Source of the DNA: Leptobrachium leishanense
Lineage: Eukaryota; Chordata; Amphibia; Anura; Megophryidae
Assembly: GCA_009667805.1 (NCBI GenBank)
Contig: CM019066.1
Coordinates: 7,254,001 to 7,318,000, forward strand
Direction of reading: 5' to 3'
Length of the DNA: 64,000 bases
Within the stretch, counting starts at the first letter, position 1, and every line of letters begins with the position of its first letter. Below, in pieces: positions 55,984-64,000 of this stretch. The position numbers were made by a program, and so were the translations under genes. Below the pieces are notes generated by a model, which ran no database searches, was not told where the DNA came from, and saw only the letters and a program-made list of their open reading frames with translations.

Positions 55984-56027
55984 ACACCCACTGATGAAGC
56001 TGTGTCCAGCGAAACGCGTTTGAGGTG
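55984..56027 (+). ncRNA. Hammerhead-ribozyme-like motif (type I layout)
   Basis: In order: stem I 5' strand ACACCCA (55984-55990), core CTGATGA (55991-55997), one extra A, stem II GCTG/CAGC with a TGTC loop (55999-56010), core GAAA (56011-56014), then CGCGT for a very short palindromic stem III, a U as cleavage-site base (56020), and stem I 3' strand TGAGGTGT, which pairs with ACACCCA apart from one bulged A. The extra A before stem II is not in the canonical core, so activity is uncertain. Motifs of this minimal kind are known from Penelope-like retroelements, including those of frogs. Confidence 0.6.
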
Positions 56028-56165
56028 TATTTTACCATTGTTTAAATAAACTGATCATAGATTTTATCACTCTGAGTGTTCTTTGGTGATTTAATCTATA
56101 TTATCCTGGGAAGACGTCCTCTCTCATCTGGATTCCTGATACCTGGATCTTAAGAAGGGGAATCG
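56028..56165 (+). mobile_element. Penelope-like flanking sequence
   Basis: TAAATAAACTGATCATAG, TATCACTCTGAGTGTTCTTTGG and AGAAGGGGAATCGGTGTCC follow the ribozyme-like motif in a layout common to such elements. No endonuclease or reverse transcriptase is present. Confidence 0.4.
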
Positions 56166-56761
56166 GTGTCCCTTGTTAAATTCACCGATTTGGCTGTTGT
56201 TTGGTGCCGTTTCCTTAAATTTGCACTAAAAAATGTGAGTATATCCTTCCTTCAGTTACTGGTTACTGGTTGGGATATAACAGTCTGCACAGAAATGTTA
56301 TTCTTCTTCTTTTTTCCCCTGCTTTCCCGTCAAAGACATATTTCAAGGTATATCAGCCTTCACTGGAACCGATGGAAATTGGTGCCAGCGCCTGACACCA
56401 GCTCTGTGACCTATATATTGCAATCTTACTGACAGTTAATCAGGCCTGAGCGGATTGCTGCCCATATGATGACTCTCTGCTAAAAATTGACCCTACTCCT
56501 GTGCCATGCTACAGCCATGTTGGAGACATCCAAACTTTGAAACAAAATAACTCCATTTTATTCAATGAAATACTGTATGTCAGCAAAATGCTGGCACTAC
56601 AAAGGGAGTGATTACCTGTCAGATGAGCCCAACATGAATTGGGCATAAGAGTGGCACTTTGTTATATCAATAAGATCGCTGTTTTGTTCAAAGACGCCTA
56701 AAACAAAATAAAAAACTAAAAAGTTAAACGTGTAGCCTTAAAACCCGAATGAAAAGTAGAG
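56166..56761. other. No recognisable feature
   Basis: AT-rich DNA; an 88-codon frame without recognised domain. Confidence 0.4.
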
Positions 56762-56929
56762 CAGTGCTTCTCAGAACTCACTAACAGACCAGGTTTGCCA
56801 GATATGATGCACAGCCAGGTGATATGATTTGCTGTTCAGTGATTTCAGGATTCAGTCTTCATTTCCCCAAGATAATCATTAAAACCTGGCCTTTTAGGGG
56901 TACATGTTGACCAGAGCTGGAAAACACTG
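56762..56929. mobile_element. hAT MITE, diverged inverse copy of 28859-29044
   Basis: Ends CAGTGCTTCTCAGAAC and GCTGGAAAACACTG. The interior GTGATATGATTTGCTGTTCA and CAGGATTCAGTCTTCATTTC match the minus strand of the 28.9-kb copy. The duplications are eroded. Confidence 0.82.
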
Positions 56930-57275
56930 GCTTAGAGGTACTAGCATTAGAGTATTCTCTTTTGATCTTACATTACGTCACTTAATTATGTCAAGAGCTG
57001 GTAGGTATTCCTACTGTGCTAAAATGAATAAGGATGTTCATAAATTACACTTAAGTATATAAATAGCTTTCAAGCACTCACCTACTCCTCACGTGCTCCT
57101 CACCTGCTCCTCAAACATGGTCTAAATTATTTATATACTAATAAAGATATTGATCTGTTTGTTAATATGTCAAAAATAGGTTGAGAAGCAAGATAAATAC
57201 TCGTTGCAACACACCAACAGACTTATTTAGCAATGTTGTGTCCTGAGAAGGGGGGGTTGAATCTACCAATTAAAA

Positions 57276-57392
57276 CAGGGATCTCAAACTCTTGCCTCCA
57301 GATGTTGATGGCCTATAATTCCCAGAATTCAGAGTTGTAGTTTAGAAACATCGGGGGTGGAGGGGGTGGAGGCTTAGAGTTTGAGAGCCCTG
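57276..57392. mobile_element. hAT MITE, 117 bp (CAGGGATCTCAAACTC type)
   Basis: Ends CAGGGATCTCAAACTC and GAGTTTGAGAGCCCTG, with an 8-bp duplication AATTAAAA / AATTAAGA (7 of 8 match). Confidence 0.88.
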
Positions 57393-57631
57393 AATTAAGA
57401 CGTACTTAATACATATTTAATACATAATATTTCATTGGATTTAAATAAATATTTTACTGTGATAGGCTTATTTGTAATTTCTTATTGTGTATTAATATTG
57501 TGATATAAAAATGCTTGTGTGGTTGTATACATAACAGCAGTTCAACGCAGTATACTAATGTAAAACATTGTAGTAATACAGAAAACCACAAATAGAGCTT
57601 ATATTTACTGGAAGCTCACAGCAGGATTTAT

Positions 57632-57850
57632 ATTAACAGTAAACAAATCAGAGGGATTCTACTGTACAATAAACTCACCAGCGGGATTCTAGTGTCTAAA
57701 AAATGAGCATGAAGTTCCACTGGGGAGTTTATTGTACAGTACAGATGAATCCTGTTTGTTTACTGTTAGTTTGTTTACTGTTAAGATCACTGGTGACTTT
57801 ACTGTAAATGTAAATCCTTCTGTGCGTTTACTGTTAATGTAAATCTCGCT
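57632..57850. repeat. Inverted repeat followed by short tandem repeats
   Basis: AACAGTAAACAAATCAG ... TGTACAATAAACTC (57633-57677) pairs with GAGTTTATTGTACAGTACAG ... TTTGTTTACTGTTA (57725-57772). It continues into repeats of TTTACTGTTAATGTAAATC. Confidence 0.65.
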
Positions 57851-58954
57851 GTGCATTTACTGCTAATAGTATAAATGTCAATTTAACATACTTTTTTATA
57901 TTCAGTTTCAAATGAATTAATTTTAAAAATCACATGATTTTTTAACTAATGCTTTTGAGGGCGTTACAATGCATTGTGAATATTAGGAAACATCCTCTGC
58001 TTTAGAGTTCTATTTTTGTATCTTTGAAAAAGTAATTGAGAGGAGGTGGTTGCTAATATGGTTCCAGCAGAATTGAACCTCAATATGTCTCAGCTTGCTC
58101 TCAAAGTGATTATCATGATAGCCACTAAACGTGTGCGACGTATGATTGCGCTGCTGTCTCTGTGTCTGTTCTATAACCTGGTTGTTCATTTAATTTTCTA
58201 TCGCCTAACATTCTGTGGCAACATAATATAACATCACCGAGCCCATACTGCATGTGATTATGGTCTATCCTAATCAGGTGTGGTCTTGCATGGCAGCGGG
58301 AGGCAATCAAACACAGGGCCACTAACATTTGATTAAGTGCAGCATGAGGGGCACTGGGCTGTCCGTATACACAGCACTGCAAGAGACTTGTCTGCGAGGG
58401 TAATTTACTGATTTGAGGGAGAAGGTTTATGGCCTATATTAGAATCATTTAAATGGTTTTATTTTCAAGCATTACTTTTCAATAATTCTTATGAAATTAT
58501 ACAAAGGGCTGGAGGGGGCCCCCAAACCAAAACCTATTAACCCCTCCTGCTCCTCATGAATTTTTGCACGACTCATTGCTCTCTTTCTGATAAATTGTTG
58601 TCTGATTCGTGAATGAAAGCTGCACTATTGTATTTTTTAGGAGCTCTTGTTTTGCTTTCTAAAAACGGAAATAATAATAAATTAAAGTTCAAAATTATTT
58701 AATTCCTATGTACAACTAACTTCTACGACAGTTATAAGCATACCTGTAGTCTGATTACAAACGAGCCATTAAGCTAACAATTTGAGACGGTGGCTGAAAG
58801 ACTCAAGATACTATTTCAATGCTCTATAGTTCTAAAAGTGCAACACAATGGACATGACATCCAAAGTGCTGAAAGTATTTGAAAGCTTTGAGATCTGGTT
58901 TTCCCGCATGGAACCATGGAGCTCAAATTATAATATAAATGTACTAGCACTCTC
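57851..58954. other. No recognisable feature
   Basis: AT-rich DNA; nothing supported. Confidence 0.4.
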
Positions 58955-58973
58955 TGGCCAGTAGAGGGAGCCC
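58955..58973 (+). promoter_or_regulatory. CTCF-like motif (one mismatch)
   Basis: TGGCCAGTAGAGGGAGCCC fits CCASYAGRKGGCA except for A in place of C in the last GGC. Outside any recognised repeat. Confidence 0.35.
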
Positions 58974-59130
58974 ACTGCCTGTCAGATAGGTCTTATCTAT
59001 AGTGAGCATATTCAATGGGAAACCTTTGTATATATTTACTGTTTATGTAATGGAAAGTCATTTTCCATAAATCCACTGGGTCCTGACAGTGTTTTCTATG
59101 GAGAATCACCTGGTAGAGAAGGTAGTGATA

Positions 59131-59297
59131 CAGGTCTATTCACTAAAGGTGAAACTCAGGAGAATGACTGAAAATTCTAGGTTAAAATAGCCAAACCAGA
59201 AAAATTCTCACATTTATCTCACTTTCCATTTGCTATTTGCTATTGTTCTCTTCACCTGCCAAGTCTCCTGAGTTTCACCTTTTTGTGAATAGACCTG
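59131..59297. mobile_element. Short hairpin MITE, CAGGTCTATTC type, copy 5
   Basis: Ends CAGGTCTATTCACTAAAGG and TTTGTGAATAGACCTG. Perfect 3-bp duplication ATA (59128-59130, 59298-59300). Shares the core CATTTATCTCACTTTCCA. Confidence 0.9.
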
Positions 59298-59505
59298 ATA
59301 GAGTTTCGCAAATGAAAAATGGCTTGTTCAGAATTTTTGAGATTTTGCCGATTTGCATGCTATTAACCTCCCTGGCGGTCTAATTTTTTCAAAATTTTGT
59401 GTCTAAAAGCGTATCAATTTTTTTTTAAAGGAAACGTGTTTTTGTACATAGTTAGCCTGTAATAATTAGGAATCACGCACTGAAATCCATGCAATCAAGA
59501 GTTCT

Positions 59506-59550
59506 TACTGGTAAAATCCTTTATAAATTAATTAATTAATTAATTAAAAA
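59506..59550 (+). mobile_element. SINE tail fragment inside the TTAA element
   Basis: ACTGGTAAAATCCTTTATAA followed by (TTAA)n equals the tail of the SINE fragment at 12521-12560. Confidence 0.5.
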
Positions 59551-59728
59551 AAAATAGTAAATACACGGAGTCCGATAAAGTTTGAAACACGAAATAATAA
59601 TTTATTATCCCAAAAATAATTATCCAAAATAATGCAAATAAATGATATTCAATAAAATACAACAAAAAAACACTGAAATCTGTCTGAGAACAAGGGTGAG
59701 ACGATGTATGGTCTATTTCTTATCCTGT

Positions 59729-59745
59729 ACTGCCACCTAGTGGCC
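59729..59745 (-). promoter_or_regulatory. Strong CTCF-like motif
   Basis: The minus strand reads GGCCACTAGGTGGCAGT, a full match to the CTCF core CCASYAGRKGGCA. It sits in the TTAA element at 59363-59993. Confidence 0.55.
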
Positions 59746-59993
59746 GTTCATAAACATTTCCATTTGTATTCAGTGAGTTTTGTGAATGAAATTTGCTGCG
59801 GTCCAGCCCCTCTGCATCATGTGACTCGCAGGGAGCCATCCAGGAAGCAGCTCGCTGCGATCACACTGCGGGGACAGCGAGGGAGCCAGGAGGAGGTGAG
59901 TAAACATCCAGCCCGAGTGTGGCTCGGGGTTACCGTTCGCAGTAGCGAAATTTAACCCTGAGTCACACTCGGGAATACCGCCAAGGAGGTTAA

Positions 59994-60329
59994 TAACTAG
60001 ATTGGAATCTGGCTCTTGGACTTGCAATGTATTTCTAACCATTTCTTTCCTAACACATCAGGGGCCAGAGGACAACTGGGACATTAAGCAGAGTGCTCGA
60101 GCCATACAGCATAATGGCTCTAGAGCGCTGCTTAATTTTACCTCGTCCTAATCCATTCGAGACGCAAGCTCTGCTGTTGTGCCTGTTTATTGTATATTAA
60201 TGTCCCTTATATTTTAAATGGGAGACGGTAATGTACACCTAGCAGATGAAGAATTAATTATTCGAACCTTGCTCGCCATTAAACTGTGACTGACGTTAAT
60301 CGTAAACGAATAACATATTTTCAACTCTG
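59994..60329. other. No recognisable feature
   Basis: Nothing recognised. Confidence 0.4.
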
Positions 60330-60367
60330 GTGTTAAGTGATTGCGTTCCAGCACAATCACTTAACAC
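60330..60367. repeat. Perfect 14-bp hairpin
   Basis: GTGTTAAGTGATTG and CAATCACTTAACAC enclose a 10-base loop. No poly-T or gene is linked to it, so it is probably a MITE relic. Confidence 0.75.
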
Positions 60368-60374
60368 ATTAATT

Positions 60375-60620
60375 TAAACCCACCAAGAAATCCCATACTC
60401 ACCTCAAATCCCTATATGAAGAGAGTAGGTGTGATCCGCCGCTTCCTCTTGCTGTGGGCAGATGAACACTGGGAACAAATAGTTCCCAGTGTTCGCTTGC
60501 GACTCCTTCTGGCATTCCAGCCGGACCTCACTCATTCAAGCTCTTTCTCGCATGAAGTGGCAGCCAGTTCCATGGAGTCTTATGGACTCCTGAAGCTATA
60601 AAGGCGCGGAACACAGCGTT
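60375..60620. mobile_element. Possible fragment of a GGGC-type relative
   Basis: CATACTCACC, GATCCGCCGCTTCC, an inverted ACTGGGAACAAATAGTTCCC and GAGTCTTATGGACTCC resemble 39630-39850 in order, but similarity is low. Confidence 0.3.
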
Positions 60621-60766
60621 TTCCATTTCCGTATCACCTTTAACATTCTGGCTGTTTTCTGGCCCCAGGACTTCCTGCCATTTAACGATTAAAACCTCTT
60701 TTAGCAATGAAACCCCCTCTTGCATGATAAATTTGCGTTTAACATAATAAATATTTCTACTTAAGG

Positions 60767-61189
60767 CTGGCGCAAGGCCGGCCCATCCATGGAGCAGGGT
60801 GGTGCAGTCGCTCCAGGCGGCCCTTTGTCAGGGACAGCATTTTGCCACCCTGACAAAGGCCACAACATGGAGCACCCGGCCAAGGCACGGCCCCCAAGCA
60901 GGATGGTGTTCCATCGAAAAAACAGATTGCGTTCGCCCCTCCAGCATGCACCCGCCCCTTTCAATGGGCTGGAGCCTGATGTCCAACCAGCCCTTCAGAG
61001 ACCAGTCCTCCAAACGCGGGCTGTGCAGTAGCCCCTAGGCGGTGATATAAACACACACACACCGCCCTTTACTGTGAGCTTTATTGTTGTTGAGCTCTGT
61101 GATACGCTCATACACGCTGCATGTTTTGGGGGGGCAGCAATTCACCCTTCGCTCCAGGCAGCACAGTGGCTTGGGCCGCCCCCTGGGCT
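60767..61189. other. GC-rich unassigned repeat-like segment
   Basis: Begins near a TTAA with GGCTGGCGCAAGGCCGGC. Contains TTTGTCAGGGACAGC / GCCACCCTGACAAAGG as an inverted pair and a short ACACAC run. Not matched elsewhere in the window. Confidence 0.35.
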
Positions 61190-61507
61190 GGCGGCACACG
61201 AGCAAACAGTTTGCGTCCGTTTGACCATACTGTTTGCCGTCCGTCGTAGTTTTATAAAGGAGTAAATTAAACACACCACACGAAGCACCTGCGCACTTGT
61301 TCACGGATGGGCAAAGCATAAAGCCAAAGACGCGAAAAATAACATTGACGTGAAAAATCGAAACGGACGCAGAAACAACACCGCCATGTATTTTCCTAGG
61401 GCGTGGAGACATCAGACGTTACGGACGCACTTTACGTAGTACTCACAATATCTCCCGTGAAAAAGTGCGTCCGTAAAGGACGCAGTACAGTATGCTCATG
61501 TGCCGCC
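61190..61507. mobile_element. CpG-rich MITE with GGCGGCACAYGAGCA termini (318 bp)
   Basis: Left GGCGGCACACGAGCAAACAG and right TGCTCATGTGCCGCC are inverted matches. The interior is rich in GCGTCCGT and ACGGACGC words. No target duplication was recognised. Confidence 0.65.
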
Positions 61508-62099
61508 TCTCTAGGACTTGCTGGTTTTTCTACAAGGAATAATTTCCGTAAACACAGTTCTATATGCACATTTTTTAAGCAAAATTATTAATCAAATTTT
61601 ATTATTAACTGCACGGAACTTTAACAATTAATCATAATATCAGAAATATTAAGCGCAACTCCGAGACACATAGAGTTACAGTGTATATTATTTGTGCAGA
61701 ATCATTTTCACTTCTTCTATCTTCAATAATCCCTTTATTCTTCTGCATTCCACAAATACCTTCATTCCCTTTCTAGTTTTAGATGGTTTTTTGTTTCCAA
61801 TTTAATCCAGTCATTTGTGTAGTGGACAGGTGCACAATCATCAAAGGGAGAAAAGAAATAATAGAAGTTAAATGAAGCCCTTTGTGTTCAGCTAAATACA
61901 ACAAAATCAATGTAAGATAGATTTTTGTTGAGAAACATTGCAGGTAGCCAAGCTTATAGGCTTTCTGACATAGTTTAGGTTTTCAAAAACTTTCAAATAC
62001 GTGTCTAATTATATATATAATATATAATGACTTCCTAATAAAGCAAACATTTTATTTTTTCTATGTCCGTGAGTGCTCCTTATCTGGTTAATATAACAT
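61508..62099. other. No recognisable feature
   Basis: AT-rich DNA; nothing recognised. Confidence 0.4.
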
Positions 62100-62745
62100 A
62101 TGTCTGAGGATCTTCTGGCACCGCGGCACCTTCCAAAAGTGAGTTTTAAAGCGTGAGTGCTGAGAAAATTGGACTGTTATATATATATCTATATATATAC
62201 AGTAGATCACTATACAGGATACCAGCAGCTCCTTCCAGAAAATACAAAAGTGAAAAACCGAGGCAAAATGTGGTGCAAGGCGTGAGAAAATATACAAAAA
62301 TCCAAGGAGTGGCCGCACTCAAAAATATAAAAATACAAAATTTATTATTATCCAGAATTAAAACATAGTTACCAACGTTTCGGTTCTCTTAGGAGCCATT
62401 TTCAAGGTATATATACCTGCTTGGGTTGTGGTGGAGGGCAAATTTTTTTAGAAAAAAAGCCTCCACGCAATAACCAATAAGGTTTATTGCAGAAGCCAAT
62501 TGCACATCACAGCAATTCAAAGAACTGCATCACAGAGCTCCTGTGTTACATTTCCCATATGCAGCAAGGAACTCTGGGTAAGACATGCAAATGACACCTG
62601 TCTCACTTTATTGCATCCTGTGTCTGTTTTCACACAGAACCCTTAAATCAATGCCTTGCCATACTAGATGGCTTTTTTTAGCAGAGATCAGGTTTATGCA
62701 ACTGGTCAAAGTCACCTCTGGAGAGCGCTGTTTCGGGTATATATA
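62100..62745 (-). mobile_element. Penelope-like fragment with two degenerate ribozyme-type motifs
   Basis: On the minus strand, CCCGAAACAGCGCTCTCC occurs near 62724-62742. After ~330 bp shared with 52245-52730 comes CTTGAAAATGGCTCCTAAGA with AACCGAAACGTTGG (62371-62407), whose hairpin GGCTC/GAACC precedes GAAAC. Downstream TCCAAGGATTTTTGTAT-like DNA follows. Two such motifs in the same orientation suggest the tandem pLTR layout of Penelope elements. No protein is left. Confidence 0.45.
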
Positions 62746-62762
62746 TATATATATATATATAG

Positions 62763-63112
62763 TCAGGTCCAGAAATATTGGGACATCAACACAATTCTAA
62801 CATCTTTGGCACTATACACCACCACAATGGAGCTGGAATGAAACAAACACAATGTGCTTTAACTTCAGACTGTCAGCTTTAATTTGAGGATATGTACATC
62901 CAACTCAGGTGAACGGTGTAGGACTTACAGCAATTTGCAGATGTGCCTCCCACTTGTTAAGGGACCAAAGTAATGGGACAATTGGCTTCTCAGCTGTTCC
63001 ATGGCCAGGTGTGTGATATTCCCTCATTACCCCAATTACAATGTGCAGATAAAAGGCCCAGAGTTCATTTCAAGTGTGCTATTTGCATTTGGAATCTGTT
63101 GCTGTCAACTCA
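62763..63112 (+). mobile_element. Tc1-like 5' end fragment
   Basis: Terminal repeat GGTCCAGAAATATTGGGAC, then the ~200-bp subterminal region and 5' untranslated DNA up to TTGCTGTCAACTC, in sense orientation. It stops just before the transposase start and joins an inverted partial copy. Confidence 0.78.
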
Positions 63113-64000
63113 GGTGAACGGTATAGGACTTACAGCAGTTTGCAGATGTGCCTCCCACTTGTTAAGGGACCAAAGGTAATGGGACAGAATAATAATCATA
63201 AATCAGACTTTCCCTTCTTAATACTTGGTTGCAAATCCTTTGCAGTCAATCACAACCTGAAGTCTGGAACGCATAGACATCACCAGACGCTGGGTATCAT
63301 CCCTGGTGATGCTCTGCCAGGCCTCTACTGCCTCAGTTCCTGCTTGTTCTTGGGGCATTTTCCCTTCAGTTTTGTCTTCAGCAAGTGAAATGCTTGCTCA
63401 ATGGGATTCAGGTCAGGTGATTGACTTGGCTATTGCATAGCATTCCACTTCTGTCCCTTCAAAAACTCTTTGGTTGCTTTTGCAGTATGCTTTGGGTCAT
63501 TGTCCATCTACACTGTGAAGCGCCGTCCAATGAGTTCTGCAGCATTTTGGCTGAATGTGAGCAGATAATATTGCCTGAAACACTGCAGAATTCATTCATC
63601 CTGCTGCTTTTGTCAGCAGTCACATCATCAATAAATACAAGAGAACCAGTTCCATTGGCAGCCATACATGCCCACGCCATGACACTACGACCACCATGCT
63701 TCACTGATGAGGTGGAATGCTTAGGATCATGAGCAGTTCCTTTCCTTCTCAATACTCTTCTCTTCCCATCACTCTGGTACAAGTTGATCTTGGTCTCATC
63801 TGTCCATAGGATCATGTTCCAGAACTGTGAATGCTTTGTTAGGTGTTGTTTGGCAAACTCTAATCTGGCCTTCCTGTTTTTGAGGCTCACCAATGGTTTA
63901 CATCTTGTGGTGAACCCTCTGTATTCACTCTGGTGAAGTCTTCTCTTGATTGTTGACTTTGACTCACATACACCTACCTCCTGGAGAGTGTTCTTGATCT
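63107..64000 (-). mobile_element. Tc1-like element, minus strand, running off the window
   Basis: Begins inside the long terminal repeat (AGGTGAACGGTATAGGAC ... AAGGGACCAAAGGTAATGGG) and continues through the 3' coding region in antisense. It is the same lineage as 18416-19670, but better preserved. Confidence 0.82.
63240..64000 (-). pseudogene. Tc1 transposase, C-terminal two-thirds, broken, partial at window edge
   Basis: Read on the minus strand from the window edge. The frame is open through CESKSTIKRRLHQSEYRGF and LVSLKNRKARLEFAKQHL into the catalytic core LWTDETKINLYQSDG (first Asp) and GGRSVMAWACMAANGTGSL. A frameshift near 63540 moves the second-Asp motif (usual MDNDPKH) into another frame; in the original frame it reads TMTQSIL. 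The catalytic Glu motif [13 protein letters not shown] is recovered near 63400 in yet another frame. Broken, but each catalytic block can be located. The N-terminal DNA-binding part lies beyond the window. Confidence 0.85.

Larger units (their letters stand above)
59363..59993. mobile_element. TTAA element, CCTCCCTGGCGG type (631 bp)
   Basis: Ends TTAACCTCCCTGGCGGT and CCGCCAAGGAGGTTAA with TTAA on both sides. At the right, CCCGAGTGTGGCTCGGGGTT and AACCCTGAGTCACACTCGGG form a strong hairpin (59912-59972). No transposase. This class is very common in many anurans, supporting the organism guess. A SINE-tail fragment (59506-59550) and a CTCF-like motif (59729) lie inside. Confidence 0.9.

Noticed and set aside
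60330..60367. Transcription terminator or microRNA precursor
   Set aside because: The stem is perfect but only 14 bp, too short for a typical pre-microRNA, and no transcript context exists.
1..64000. A defence, biosynthetic or other multigene system
   Set aside because: No cluster of coding sequences exists. All recognisable proteins are broken transposases or reverse transcriptases.

Overview
The window reads as intergenic DNA from a large, transposon-rich vertebrate genome. The best guess is an anuran amphibian. The basis is AT-rich background with sparse CpG outside the mobile elements, several distinct Tc1/mariner lineages, a zoo of TTAA-flanked and 3-bp-TSD nonautonomous DNA transposons, hAT MITEs with clean 8-bp target duplications, 5'-truncated CR1/L2-group LINE tails, a tRNA-type SINE and Penelope-like fragments carrying hammerhead-ribozyme-like motifs. 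No host protein-coding exon, rRNA or tRNA gene could be supported. All recognisable protein-coding sequence is transposase or reverse transcriptase, and every copy is broken.

Layout. 0-4.4 kb: a TATC microsatellite split by a palindromic Tc1 dimer, then a nested 3-bp-TSD element. 4.5-9 kb: a TTAA element, a SINE, a ~168-bp-arm inverted repeat and a 1.2-kb GC-rich TTAA element. 9-20 kb: LINE, SINE and MITE fragments, a composite direct-repeat element and an inverted Tc1 remnant. 20.2-21.3 kb: a hAT nonautonomous element containing a 33-bp minisatellite that resembles the tail of the local SINE. 22.8-27.7 kb: TTAA MITE, L2-like and CR1-like LINE remnants. 28.9-34 kb: a hAT MITE, TTAA elements (one with twelve 50-bp satellite units) and a GCGCA-rich element. 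35-43 kb: four full-length or nearly full-length members of the CAGGGTTATTC family plus relatives. 44-50 kb: Tc1, hAT, SINE and TTAA fragments, and a LINE interrupted by a CAGGGTTATTC element. 50.6-52.2 kb: an almost complete Sleeping-Beauty-type Tc1 element. 52-64 kb: mostly unremarkable DNA with Penelope-like remnants, MITEs, CTCF-like motifs and a rearranged Tc1 at the right edge.

How the parts relate. The window is best read as a record of nested transposition: LINE tails and GGGC-type elements inside CAGGGTTATTC elements, a CAGGGTTATTC element inside a LINE, and SINE fragments inside Tc1 and hAT/TTAA elements. The order of insertions can be read directly at several sites.

I found no defence, biosynthetic or other new multigene system. 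The most interesting items are the hammerhead-like motif at 56.0 kb, the two inverted Tc1 junctions, the two tandem arrays born inside mobile elements, the two families with 3-bp duplications, and CTCF-like motifs, three of them inside repeats. Family names rest on motif recognition only; no database search was possible.
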